From: Corythucha ciliata
Lineage: Eukaryota; Arthropoda; Insecta; Hemiptera; Tingidae
NCBI GenBank assembly: GCA_038030265.1
Contig: CM075941.1
Span: forward strand, 12,276,001-12,340,000
Direction: 5' to 3'
DNA length: 64,000 nt
The notes under the pieces were generated by a model. The model was not told the origin of the DNA and ran no database searches. It worked only from the letters and a program-made list of their open reading frames with translations. Numbering within the stretch: the first letter of the stretch is position 1; each line of letters starts with the position of its first letter. This document shows, one piece after another, positions 33,101 through 44,744 of the stretch. The translations under genes and the position numbers were made by a program.

Positions 33101-33188
33101 CTATCAAACGGAAAAACGAAGAATCCAAATTAACAATAAAATTTTGACACATCAAAATGAACATCTGACTCAATTTTATTTTACTCAC
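33101..33188 (-). other. Candidate 88-bp 5' intron of the transporter gene
   Basis: On the minus strand a perfect donor, GTGAGTAA, begins at 33188, and an acceptor, TTTTTCCGTTTGATAG, ends at 33101. TTAAT upstream of the acceptor could serve as branch site. Removing this segment joins an upstream ATGGCCTC to TGAAAGAATA just before the annotated ATG, without breaking frame. Length, ends and frame all fit a small intron, but transcript evidence is needed. Confidence 0.45.
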
Positions 33189-33196
33189 GAGGCCAT
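33189..33196 (-). CDS. Candidate 8-nt first coding part of the transporter gene
   Basis: ATG GCC TC at 33196-33189 followed directly by the donor at 33188. Spliced to 33100 it gives MASERI ahead of the annotated first Met, for 747 residues. The ATG context (CCC ATG G) has G at +4 but lacks a purine at -3, so the internal Met at 33090 could equally be used. Confidence 0.35.
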
Positions 33197-33479
33197 GGGC
33201 GCGCCTTGACCAAAAGTCATGCATCAGGTCCCCTCGCCCCCACCCCACTCACTCAACGGAAACACCTTCAATGTTGTACGTAATAGTCAAAGAAATAAAA
33301 GAATAATCAAATTATTCCATTGTGCCTTTTTCTCACACTAAAGAAACCCTGTGTCGTGAGTTAGGAAGAAGCGGCGACTTTTTGCCCAAGCGGTCACAGG
33401 GTCGATTCGACGATTGAAAACAGTCAAAATGGACTTTACGGCGGACTTTTAGGGACACAACCACGATATTATTTTATTC
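33197..33479. promoter_or_regulatory. Presumed promoter-proximal flank of the transporter gene
   Basis: Lies upstream of the gene on the minus strand. No convincing TATA box or initiator was seen. GTGAGTGAG and a GGGGTGGGGGCGAGGGG tract are present close to the putative 5' end. Function is inferred only from position. Confidence 0.25.
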
Positions 33480-34640
33480 AATAGGAGGGAATTTCGCGAC
33501 ATACAGCCGGAAAACTTGTAATTTCGCTCAAATTAGGACCAGAATTTTCAAAATCACAAATATCTCCAGTTAAAATTACACGGCTAATCGTGTATAGGAG
33601 CGTAGTCGGAGCCGGCTATAGCCCAGAGTCCGCAACCTCTAAAATAAATTGCCCAGAAACTTGCAATTTCGCAAAACTTGTGCCAGGAAGGATCTAGTTT
33701 CATGGATATTTGCCCTCTGAAAGTTGCGCATGGGCCTCGTCAGCCTACGACGCGTTCCATCGTGATGGCTGGCAAGTCCGGGGTCCGAACCTACAAAAAA
33801 CAATCGCAAAATTGCTATTTCTCAGAGATTTGGCACCGAAACTTGTAATTTCTCCGAAATTAAAGGCCCAGAACTTGCAATTTAACTGAAATGAAGACCC
33901 GAAGTTCGTGGGTAATCGTTAGGCTAATGGCCTGAGTCGAGGCATGCCAGCCTGAGTTCCACCAAAAATGGTCAAAACAATGGTCGAGTGGTACAGAAAT
34001 GTTCTGCAATTTTGGAAACTGCAATTTTGCTTTAATTGAGACCTTAAACTTGTAATGTAGACAAAAAATAAAGACCGGAAACCAAACAATCGAATTTGAT
34101 AAAGAAACTTTCAGCCTTCAACCTTCAATGTCGTGAATATTCATCCAGTAAGTTTCTAATTTCGCGGATTTTTGCCTTCAGAATGTTCCAATTTTACGAC
34201 TATTCATCAAGGTTCGAGTGCTGTCACGGTTGGCTTGCCCAGAATCCACGTCCGGCAAAAAAAAAAAATGCCCTAAACTTTCATGAAACTCTCACTATCG
34301 CGAATATTCAGCCGGGAAAATTCCAATTTCGTGCATATTTGATTTCAAAATGCTGCAAATCGAATTTGGGCACTGTCGTGGGCGGCTTGCTGCTAGGTCA
34401 CTGAGAAAGACCCCCGGAATTTGAAATTTGGCGGAAATAAATACCAGAAATTATGACTGAAGCTGCTGTGAAATAGCGGAAACTAGCAACGTCTCTGGTA
34501 TAATTAGACCCGAATCTAATTAGTCCAGAGGGATGTAATTTCATGGTGGTATTTAACTATTTATCAAACTTTGGGTGCTGTCGTGGCTGGCTAGCCCTGG
34601 ATCCACGGCCACAAAAAAAGGCCCGAAACTTGAAATTTTG
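33480..34640 (+). repeat. Family D satellite with higher-order units
   Basis: Units of the type AAACTTGCAATTTCGCGG, followed by ATATTTAGCC, about 30 bp each. They are organised into longer units of roughly 140-200 bp by a GC-rich spacer, TTTGGGTGCTGTCGTGGCTG, then GGCTAGCCC and an A-run. Spacers are recognisable near 33600, 33740, 33925, 34215, 34365 and 34565. The same composite is at 49.25-49.56 kb and, reversed, at 55.27-55.41 kb. Confidence 0.65.
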
Positions 34641-34689
34641 CAGATATTTTGCTCTCTTTGATGTTTAATTCCTCGGTTGTATCTCCCAT

Positions 34690-35560
34690 TTTTACTAGAG
34701 CATCGCAGGTAAAATTGAAAATTTTCTCCTCAATTTGAGATGTGAATTAGCGATTTTCTTTAATTTAATCCACGAATTAGTGTTTTTCTCAATTTCAGCT
34801 GCGAATTGGTGATTTGTTTACTTTAAGCGTTGAATTATTGTTTTTTCTTAATTTTAGCCACGGAGTAGACCCAAAAACAGGCACGGGCAAACGTACACCT
34901 ATGGAGGCCCGAGGCGGAAAGCTCTGAGGCCCTTTTGCCTCCACATAAACATGAAATATAATTTTTACGTAGCAGTTTCCTTAACTATGAAATTTTCTTA
35001 TTTTTTCCTCCTTCTCACAATTGAAACCGCAAATTGTGGTTTTTTCCATTTTACTCGCGAATTAGAGCAATTCACAATTTTGGTTGCGATTAAAGTTTTT
35101 CTCAATTTTATCCGCAAATAAAATTAGCGTATTTTTTTCCACCTGTAATGAATTTGCGCTTTTTCTCAATGTTGGCTGCAAAGTTGCCTTCAGATGCCCC
35201 TCCACCTTAAGTTGCCTTCAGATGCCCCCACCCTAAGTTGCCTTTAGATGCCCCCCTCCCCTAAGTTGCCTTCAGAAACGGCAAACTGGCGTATTTCAAT
35301 TTCAACCGCAAATGAGGAAGTTTCATGGGTCAGAACTTATTCATTAATCTCCTCAAATGCCTCAACGAAAAAACATCTTTTTGGAAAATGTGAAACTTTC
35401 TCATTGGAATTTTCTCAATTATAGTTATGAATCAGAGCTTTTGTTAGGTTAATTTAAAAAGCTGCAATTTTCCTCATTTTTCGCCGAGAATTTGCCATTT
35501 TTTCAATTTGAGTCCCCTGAATTAGCGTGTTTTTCCCCCAAATTTTAGCCGCAGGCTTGG
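34690..35560 (-). repeat. Family A satellite, reverse orientation
   Basis: Units such as GAATTAGCGATTTTCTTTAA and TTTTAGCCACGG. At 35181-35277 one module has been amplified into a separate minisatellite (listed next). A stretch near 34868-34980 is unique. Confidence 0.6.
35181..35277 (+). repeat. 27-bp minisatellite derived from a family A module, 3.5 copies
   Basis: Three units beginning AAGTTGCCTTCAGATGCCCC or a close variant, and a partial fourth. The unit is the reverse complement of the GGCATCTGAAGGCAACTT module that interrupts family A arrays elsewhere, so it is a local amplification of that module. Confidence 0.85.
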
Positions 35561-35616
35561 GCGAAGAACAGTACACTGGCGTCTAATTCTATATTATGAT
35601 TTTTGACCGCGAAATG

Positions 35617-36031
35617 GATGCTCGGAGAAAAACCGGAGCTTGAGGACGTCATTTCGAACCAATTTTACTATTATGTACCAATTTTTTAAAATTGGCATTT
35701 TAAAAAACCTGAAAATCGCGTCTGAAAGTGTCTCAAATGTTCCTCAAAGTTTGTTCCTGATTATGTGCCTTTAGTGCCAAATAGATGTGATTTGATCATG
35801 ATGAAATCGGGCTGCTTTGGAAAGAAATGTTGTGCTCTTTCCAATGCGCGCCTTGGTTTCAGTGTTGGACCAATTTATAAGCATGTAACAAACATATTTC
35901 GATAAGACTAGCGACAAGCCAAAAATACCGGAAAATGGTGGATTCTGAGAATACAAGAAGGGATTTCAAATAATGTTACCTAAAGTCATTTTGGTAACAA
36001 ATGCCGAAGCTCAGGTTTTTCTCTGAGCATC
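35617..36031. mobile_element. 415-bp element with 25-bp terminal inverted repeats
   Basis: The left end GATGCTCGGAGAAAAACC and the right end, read inward, GATGCTCAGAGAAAAACC continue as matching GAGCTT, with two mismatches over about 25 bp. The interior is unique and AT-rich. A 61-codon minus-strand frame inside (35771-35956) has no recognisable domain. No clear target duplication. It is flanked on both sides by family A units, so it probably inserted into that array. Superfamily unknown. Confidence 0.6.
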
Positions 36032-36049
36032 TCGTTATTGTACACCCTG

Positions 36050-36450
36050 TACACAGTATACAACACAAATCAGCGATTTTTTCCTACTTTTGGTCTGGAA
36101 GTTGAGTGGAGAAACCACAAACGAGCACATTTTCGCAGTTTTAGACATATGATTATTAGCGATTTTTCCAAACTTTTTACCGCGTTCTCGATCCAGGAAC
36201 AAGCGCCATTAGTGCACCTTCTCAATTTTACCCGTTAAAGGACCTGAAGAAACTGAGGACCAGTGTATTTTCTCCACTTTAGCTGCAGGTACTAATTAGC
36301 GGCTAAATTTGCGAAAAGTGCTAATTCGCGGCAAAAATTGGCGGAAATTGCTGATTAAACCGACGCTAAAATTAAGAAAAAACGCTAATTCGCGAAACAA
36401 ATTGGAGAAAAAGTGCTAATAACTAGCGGCTAAAATTTAAACAAAAAGAT
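36050..36450. repeat. Family A satellite, orientation switch
   Basis: Reverse units up to about 36250 and forward units (CGCTAATTCGCGAAACAAAT type) from 36290 to 36440. Head-to-head arrangement of the array within 400 bp. Confidence 0.5.
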
Positions 36451-36598
36451 TTTTTTTTTCGATTCAAGAGCAACGATCTCCCCCACCCCACCCCACTCAT
36501 AGACACATCACTTGTGGAGGGTTGGTCGTTTGTTCTGAGTTCTGCTACGCAGTATCGAAATCGTTTCGGCGCCACTAAGTACAAGCTGTGTAAAAATC

Positions 36599-36819
36599 AA
36601 AGCATGCATAAATCTGTAGCCGTAGGAGCCTACATCGTCTGTCTTCCCTCGTTGAGGTTCGTCAAAAACGGACCGGTTTCGGCTGCTCGCCATCTTCAGC
36701 ATTTGGTTCCAGTTGGGAAACCAAATGCTGAAGATGGAGAGCAGCCGAAACCGTGACGAACCTCAACGAGGGAAGACAGCCGATGTAGGCTCCTACGACT
36801 ACGGATTTATGCATGCTTT
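36599..36819. repeat. 221-bp fold-back (long inverted repeat)
   Basis: Arms of about 105-110 bp (36599-36708 and 36714-36819) are near-exact reverse complements, from AAAGCATGCATAAATC to GATTTATGCATGCTTT, with a loop of only about 5 nt (AGTTG). The two arms differ at a few positions, including GGACCG found only on the left. Open frames here are arm translations. Transcripts through it would form a long hairpin. It could be a fold-back transposon or a recent inverted duplication. Confidence 0.85.
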
Positions 36820-39800
36820 ATCCACTAACCCTCGTAGTTTGAGCGCTTCTACTAACAATTTAAACTGTGTAGAATCTGTCGAACGACAATTCCCATCAAA
36901 AGTTCTTCTTTTTTACGTTTTCGAGAAACCAACACTGACGCGGTTTCAGCATAATCTTTTACATTCTGATCATTGCCACCATAATCACAAAGTTTATTAA
37001 CCATCACAAATTGTAGGATAATTTTTGGTTTATTTTTGCAAGTTACAGCAAGTCGAGCCGGCAGCGGCTTGTAAGTCCGCGATTTCGACAGCCAAATTCC
37101 GGTCATAATCCTTCCAGACAATGAGTTTCCGGTCTGTCAATTGACAATGTTGTCGGGCCCATGTGTCCTCGCCATCTCTCAGTTATGAGGGCTAAAGACT
37201 CAATCAAGGCTCTCTGGACTTGATTGAATGTACCTAACGCTGACAGACACCAGGAGCAGCAGTACGGGGGATAAGGCCGCGTAGGGAATTAATTTCTCTT
37301 TCAACCCCTTCAAAATCCTTGCCATCCTTTCTACGGGCGTTGCATTTTATGCACAAAAGCATGCGGATTATCCGACCTAAAAAGCTTTTCCAAACTCCCT
37401 TTACATGTCATATTCAATTAAGTACGTTATTTTAACGTCTGGATCCAATTAACAGCTAGCTGACAACATCAATCAACACACATGTCAAAGCTGGTGGTGG
37501 TGGTGGTGGCGGCGATGGCAGTAGTAATGGAGGGGGAAGGGTGTTGGCTTGAAACACTCAAAAAATTGCACAGTCAGGCCCTTTTCTCACCCTCCCCCCT
37601 CCACCTATAACACGCAGAGATTAGTATGCTAGTGCGGTCGCCTTCTGCGAAGGATGTAAGGGGAAATCCCTGCCTTTGCGTCTATGAATTCATCGGATAT
37701 CCGGTGGGTGCAGAGGGAGACAAATTTCACCGGAAAAGAAAAACGTTGAACTATACTATAATACTCGCATAAATCGAAATTGTTTCGATAAAGCGTGAAG
37801 CGTCTGTTAACAAAATAAAACATAATTTGAACGCTCGAGTTTTCTCAAGTCGAAAACAATAGCACCGCAAGGGGGGATGGACTCACTTCTCACTTCCTTA
37901 AATTTGTTAGGGCTTTCTTTTGACCATCAGCGAAGGTAACAGATGGTAGGGGTGGGGGGTCACCTGTAATAAAGGAAGCGTTATTTTTTCTTCTCGCATT
38001 ATCATCGTTTCCTCTCGTTTTAATCGCAATTACACGGTAGAATTCTCTCCTTCCGACCCGGAGGTTTTTAATTTCTTCCCTTCAAAAGAGTGGGCAAAGA
38101 AAAAGACAGAGAAGAGCCGATTTATTAAATCGCCCTCTTCTTTCTTTCACTATTACCGAGAAAAGGGCATTCTTTAAAAATAAAGATTCCTGAAAAAAGG
38201 GGTGGGGTGCCGTTCTAACAGCCAATTTCCATCAAATGTCCTAAATTTACAACGTTAATAGAATTTCGCTTATTTTTGCAAGGGGTAGGTATTTCAAGAA
38301 CTCATAAATTGAAAAATAATCCTTTTTGTTTAACAAAAATAAAAGTCTCTTTATCTTCACCTGACTCAAAATCTTTTACTTTTCCGCCATTTTTATTTAT
38401 TTGTCCCAGCAAAGAATCCAACTTTATACAGAAATCGGACTACACCATCTCCAAACTCTTCACAAGTGCGGAGCCAAGCAGTTTGAAAAGAAAGCGAACG
38501 CGAACGCCTCCACCACTTTACCACCAATGATTTTTCTTCCGCTATAAATCTCTTTTCTTTTCTTCCTGCCCCCCCCCCCGGATCGCTGTTTCAACAAAAC
38601 AAAAAGCTGTGAAAAAGGATGACGGTGGTATGGTGAGAAGGGATTTCGAAAAACTAATTTTTAGCCCTTACGAAGTTTGCAAAAGAGAGTCAGCGTGAGA
38701 CTTTGTCCCCCCCACAACTAACTATAATTCCCTCCACTGAATAGAAGGAATACGAAAGTATATTATATGGATTTCAAAAACGAGGATATTACACCCCCTT
38801 CTACCCAGTCAACTGATCGCCAATTTTAATCATACCGACTCGTCGTTATACTTGAGAAGACTGTGTATCATTTCCTGCGCAGCACGTGACCTTTAAGAAG
38901 ATTTCAAGATAATCTTATATAGTGAAGGAGAGACCTTTTTTCCCTCATTTTTTTTTTTTTTTTCCGGGGGAGTAAATCAGAAGGCCTTGGATGAGTGGAA
39001 AGGGGGTTTGTGGAAGGGGAGGGGGTGAAACCTTTCGAGGGTGCCGTAGTCAATATGCCCTACATCGAAAAGGAACGCATCTGTCGCCACCCGAACTCAC
39101 TCTATTGTCTGAGATGATCCAGATTTATGGAATACCGTGAGTGGGCGGGAGAGGGAGGGCAAGTTTTACTTCAAGAAGGGGTAACAGCTGTACCCGTTGA
39201 TTGGAAATGTGTCGTCACCCCTTCTTTTTTCCAGGGAAAATACAAGAAATTTTGGGATTTTAACCAAACGACGGGCACTGTAATGATGGTGGGGGGTGGG
39301 AGATATGAATTGACATCTAACAACGTGTGAGTCTGTCAGATGGCTGACCACACGGAGGCGATAAGGATGGGCGATTCTCAGCCTTGATAGACACTTCAGC
39401 CTGTACAGTGTAGGTTCACGAACGGAAGTTCATCCAGGAAGACAACAAAATCGTCGATAAAAATCAGTTTAGAAACGAGGGATTATGGGCTTAACATAAT
39501 AAGGCAAAAGGAAGGTGTATGCTCACATTACAGCTGACCAAATCACTTTTTTTTTTCATTCTCGGGAGAATGATTCATTCATTCCTTGCTGTAAAACGCC
39601 AAATTAGTAGGGCTTTCTATACATCAGAAGAAGCCTCTCTATACTACATGGATGTTTAGAAGCCGTTCATGGGTTCCTATTAAACGTCTGGATAGGGGCT
39701 TCACTTTTTTTTTTTTTTTCATTTCGGCAAGAATAATAAGGAGGGGGAAAGAGTTGTCCGGTTTGATATCAGGATCCGGGGGGGAGTTCATTAAGTCCAC

Positions 39801-40084
39801 AATTACTGCGAATGATATTTGTTGTAGAACAACAACTCGACTATTGCATTTTTCTTACAGCCGAGCTTCTTTCCCCCAGGACTTTGTTCGCCGAATTCTG
39901 GTCGGAACCAGTAGGAGGAGGAGGACGGGGTGAGAAGCAGTGGCACCTTCCTTTGCTTGTCAATAAGAAATCAAAACGTGAAGATACCGAAACGGAAATG
40001 GATTTTCCTGCACATCTGAATGTCTTCTTTCCCTCCCGGCGGCAAGGTCCATGAACCCCAGCCAGTACCAGCCTAAGAGGAGGG
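36820..40084. other. Non-coding unique DNA
   Basis: No gene recognised. A GGT-rich tract lies at 37493-37516, and G/C runs resume at 38569-38579. Small open frames have no domains. Confidence 0.55.
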
Positions 40085-40326
40085 GGGCGACTACTCTTTT
40101 TTTCTCAATTTCTCTCAATTTGAGCCTTCACAATAGCGCTTTTGTGAGCTAAATCGAATATTCAGCTAGACACAATACGACCTGGGTCAAATGAACTGAA
40201 AATCGTCAAAAGGAGCCAATATCGCTCCTTCCAACAACTACCAAAACTCGACGTACCTATATACCTCCATGAACATAAAACCTAAATATCCGCCCGCGCT
40301 CCGCCCCAGTCGCTTCTACGCAACTG
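40085..40326 (-). mobile_element. Right-end part of a family A hAT-like element
   Basis: A few reverse family A units, TCAAAAGGAGCCAATATCGC (also near 57108), ACCTAAATATCC preceded by CCATGAACATAA (as at 1996), and an end TCTACGCAACTG at 40315-40326, which read inward is CAGTTGCGTAGA. The CCTCTGAACGGTGG block is missing here, so the copy is decayed. Confidence 0.35.
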
Positions 40327-41080
40327 ATTCAAGGACTGAAGTGAGGAAAATCGCTAATTTACGGCTAAAATTAAGAGAAATAGTTCCACGGAAACCAATA
40401 CAATACTTCCACGTGTAGAAAGAGCGCTAATTAGAGGCAATAGACTCTAGAAGGCAAGTTCGTGGTTAAAACTGAGATAAAACGCTAATTTATAGCTAAA
40501 AGCGAAAAAATAACTAATTCGCAGCTAAAATAAAGAAAAAGTGCTAATTCAAGGATGAAGTTGCGAAAAGTCGATCATTAGCGGCTAAAAACAGAAAAAA
40601 TGCGAATTCCTGTAAAAATTCAGAAAAATCGCTAGTTTACAGCTAATATGAGAAAAAACCCCTACTCCGCGCCTAAAATGGAGACAAAAATCGCTAATTC
40701 ACCGATAAAAAATTGAGAAGAAGCGCTGAAGCAAGGAGAACAAGCTAATTCGCGGATTAAATTGACAAAACGTCAATTCCGCGGCTTCGGAGAGTAACTT
40801 CGGGCTAGAAAGTGAAAAAAAAGTGCTAATTTGCGGACAAATTCAGAAAAAAATGGGCAATTTGCAGCGAAAATTGGGAAAAACCCCTAATTCGTGTGTG
40901 AAATGTAGAAAAATCTATAATTAGCGGCTAAAATGAGGAAAAACTAATTTACGGCTAAAATAAAGACAAAAAAGCTAATTCACCGATGAAATTGAGAAGA
41001 AGCGCTGAAGTGTAGAAAAAACACTAATTCGCGGATAAAATGGGAGAAAACGCCAAATCGCGGCTTATTCTGAACGATGA
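40327..41080 (+). repeat. Family A satellite array, forward, 0.75 kb
   Basis: About twenty-five units of the CGCTAATTCGCGGCTAAAAT type with AGAAAA tails, and one GGCTTCGGAGAGTAACTT module near 40783. Head-to-head with the reverse block ending at 40326 and tail-to-tail with the next reverse block. Confidence 0.65.
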
Positions 41081-41239
41081 TTTTATATAGCTGCACCGGT
41101 GAAAGATTCCCGCAGAGGCGACAAATGTCTAAGCCCGGCACTGACCCCGGCGCCACACTTAAGTGATAGGATTGGTCAACATCTATGAATACCCCCCCCC
41201 CTCCTCAACCTCAAAATTCAACAGATTTTGACCTCTAAT

Positions 41240-41520
41240 TAGAGGATATTCTCAAATATATTGGCGAATTAGTGTATTTTCTCAATTTTAGCCGCGAATC
41301 AGGACGTTTCCTTAATGTTTGCCGCAAATCAGAGCTTTTCCTTGAATTTTTGTCGCGAATTACCGATTTTTCTTCAATTTTCCAGTTTCCCGACATTTTC
41401 GCCAGTGAACTGACTTTTTTTTTTACCAGTTTTTGGACTGTTTTCTCAGTTTTCTGACTTTGTACGTCAGTTTTCTGACTTTCTTAAAATTTCATGTTCC
41501 CTGAATTTTTCAACAGGGTT
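41240..41520 (-). repeat. Family A satellite (reverse) grading into CTGACTTT repeats
   Basis: Units such as GAATTAGTGTATTTTCTCAA up to about 41390, then TTTTCTGACTT repeats ending in TTCCCTGAATTTTTCAACAG and GGTTCCC. The latter resembles the CCCTGAC repeats at 29.8 kb. Confidence 0.5.
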
Positions 41521-44500
41521 CCCGAAGAAAAATGGTCATTTTCGCAGGGAAAAATCTGTTACTAGATTATGGGGGGGGGGGGAGTACCCTAACTCAAGGA
41601 AGGTGTCAGCCACGAAACACATCGACTTCTCGCTCGCCTCGCAACCAAAGGTACGCTTTAAAAATCTGGTAAAGTTGGTGCCACGTCCTACAGTTTAATC
41701 GTTTCATTTCCTGCTCATCGAGTCACCAACGACTAAAAATCAGTCCATCCCCCCCACCCGTCCTACCCTAAAACTTTGAGAGGTAAAAAAAAAAAGTGAT
41801 TTCTCACGCAACCTTTCAAGATTTTTGTCGAAACTCAGTAGTCGGACAGATGCAGATGGGGCAGGAGGCTAACAGGTGTCCCAGTTAAAAGACAAACAAC
41901 TTTTTAGTTTAATTAGAGCAGCCCTTCGAGGAAAAAAACGCATCATTAATCAATTCTCATCAATTTCTAGTCATTAATCTTGTTTTAAAGGTGTGATGGA
42001 AGTGTTTAGTTCGCAAAAAAAAATTGGCTCAATCCATCAAAAAAAGAGGGTTTTACGCAATTTAGCAAGCAGTTTTAGGGAAAAACCTTAATGAGGAAGC
42101 GGTTTGCGATGGTTGGTAAAAGTTGTTCAGGTTTAAAAAGAAAGCACCTAAAGACGGGGCTCGCGTTTGAAATAATTACTGTATTGACTTACTGCCGCAA
42201 ACTAGTACCCCCCCCCCCCAAACCTAGACGACTGTCGAACTTTCCGTGTGTCGGTGGTGGGCCAGGGGGATGTAAACTATAAGTATAGTGTTGCGACTGC
42301 AAAGTTTTGAATATTTAATCCTTTTAGGCACTTTAATTAGATATGATGTTGAAGACAAAGGAGGGAGGGAGGTTTTGGCTGTTGAGAGGAGTACTGGGGG
42401 GGGTTGGGCCAGGTGGGGGATGGTCGCGTTAATCACCAATTAAACTTTGATAATGGAGAAAGCCCCCCTCCCTTCTACCATCCCCAACCCACAACCGGTA
42501 AAGCTTCCCCTTTGGATCATTTCTCTTGATCAGAAGAAGACGAACAACAACAACTGCCCCTCTGCTTTCACAAAACGAAGAGTGCCGAGGGACAAGGGTG
42601 TAGCAAAGAACACTCCAGCAAGCACTGCTCCGAAGGTTTTAAAACGTATAATTTTAATTATTTGTTCGAATAGAAATTATTTGGTGCTGGTGGTAGTGAC
42701 GGCGCGGCGGTTGGTTGAGAGGGGGGGGGTGGATCTGATATTCGCAGGAGCATTGTGGAACCAAACTCCGACCAAAGAAAAAAAAACAAAACGTTTATCG
42801 GTTGGTTACCTTTGTTTTTGTGCCGCGACAAAGGCTCAACCGTCAAAAGGGTCGAATTATCAGGGCGGATAATTATTAAAACCTTTCATGGTGGTGGTAG
42901 GTCATCTGTATACTGCACATCTATACTGTTGGAGAAATTAAACGCGATTAATATAAATACACGCACGTAATTTTATCTGCGAGCACTGTTTAACATTCTC
43001 TCCAAAGGTCATAAATAATGGGAGTGAATCGTGTTACAACCAAAATTAAGTAAATTGAAAAAAAAAATTACCTGAAGTAATCATTCAACCTTTTTAAACT
43101 TGAACAAGGGGAATTACATTTCTATAGCAGTTCGTGCTCGAAAAGTTTTGCTAAACCGACTTAATGAAGTTTACACGCCGTTAGGCGAATACGGAACGAA
43201 ATGTCTATACACGTAAATAAATAAGCGCTTTTAATCCAATCGCCAAGGGGTACGAAGTTTCATTAAAAGATAGTTTCATTTTTGGTTGTCTCCCGAGGGA
43301 TATTTGACTAGAAATGTCATCACTCAGCAACATTTATGGTCTCTTTTGCGACTTTTCGCTTCCCAGCGGGTCAACAAATGATAAACAAATACAAAAATCG
43401 CACAGTGTATTAGTACTTTTGTACAGAACAGAATGTTTGTGTTATCAACTGTTCGGTAACACGGTAGTCATGGAGGGTTCGTGTGTTGGGTAACCTTTGG
43501 GATTTTCAACTCCAGCCATTCAAAAAAGGTTGAACGTAAATTAAAATATGAAAATACAAAAAATAAAAGAATGTGATAACGGCACGTGTGAAGCACGCGG
43601 TGTGACTTTCACATCAGTGGCGGTGGCATCAGGGGAAAAAGACGGCCGAGGAAGAGAAGAAAAAAAAAGGAAAATTGCCAGGAAACGCGACAGAAGCCAG
43701 CAATACGTGTCTTGTAACAAATTAAAGTTAACCCCCGAAGCTCCCCCTCGTCTTCCCCTCTTATTGCACACGCACATTCTCCCTTCAATCATAGTTTCCA
43801 AAGGGATCTCCTTCATAAACCACACACACCTTTCCACACGGGAAACTCCTTGCGCCCTTTTCACGCACACACACATGGACACCACAGTTAAACCCCTTCG
43901 AGCATACATTATACCGCAACCCTAATCAACTTCAAAAACCCTGTATATCCTTCAACCAGTTGAACATCCCCGCACCCACCTCAAACAGCCGTCATTCTGC
44001 CCCCCCCCCCACCGCAACCAACGACATTGACATTACATTTTCCTCCTATCACGACCGTCACCTTTTCAAATGGCGTTTCAATTGAACGGTATGACGTGTA
44101 ATTCTAGCACCAAAGTTTGTGTTGAAACGCCATGTTTATTCATTTCAATGGAATTGTGTGAACGTGGTTAGTTGGAGGAGGGGAAGAAGAAGCGGATAAA
44201 ACAGTTTGAACACGATCGAAATATTGACCAATTCATTTATTCAGAAATTGTTTTTCTCGGCCTCATCCGATATGCCTCTGATGGTGGCCTGAAATTGGAA
44301 GACTATATGGCACTTTTTATAACTGTGTAACATGCCAGTTTCGCCTTTAAAATGTTAGATTTTGCGACAGGGCTATCCACAAGAGGTGGAGGGGCAATGA
44401 CGCACGAAAGTCTCCCTTATTGTCTGCCTTCGCACCATTCAGTTTAATTGACTAAAAAACATGAATTGGTAAGCAGAGCCGTAACGAAACATTTTCCGGG

Positions 44501-44740
44501 GAAAGGAAGGATCTCCCCCCCACCGACAGTATTCAACAGCATCACCACCACCCAAGCAAAATCTTACAGCTGAGCATGATTCTTCGTTACTGTGGAGAAG
44601 AAAAGAGTGAATCCGGAGTCACCTTCCACCAGTTTATGGCCTTGGTTTTACGTCGGGGAATGGAATCTGCAGATTTCACCCTTATGCCGCCTATTTGGCA
44701 CTTTAAGAAAAAATAAATTCCACGATTATGGACTTTTAAA
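41521..44740. other. Non-coding unique DNA
   Basis: No gene recognised. Open frames of 122-141 codons (42447-42872 plus, 43541-43925 both strands) are low complexity. A 12-bp inverted pair, ATGGCGTTTCAA (44070) and TTGAAACGCCAT (44122), makes a 64-bp hairpin. Confidence 0.55.
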
Positions 44741-44744
44741 CATC

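Noticed and set aside
33596..34625. Family D spacers as tRNA genes or a classical tRNA-derived SINE
   Set aside because: B-box likeness holds in only one or two spacers, and no A box lies at the proper distance.
43541..43925. Overlapping open frames of 122 and 125 codons on opposite strands
   Set aside because: Low-complexity, purine-rich against pyrimidine-rich DNA; at most one could be real and neither shows a motif.
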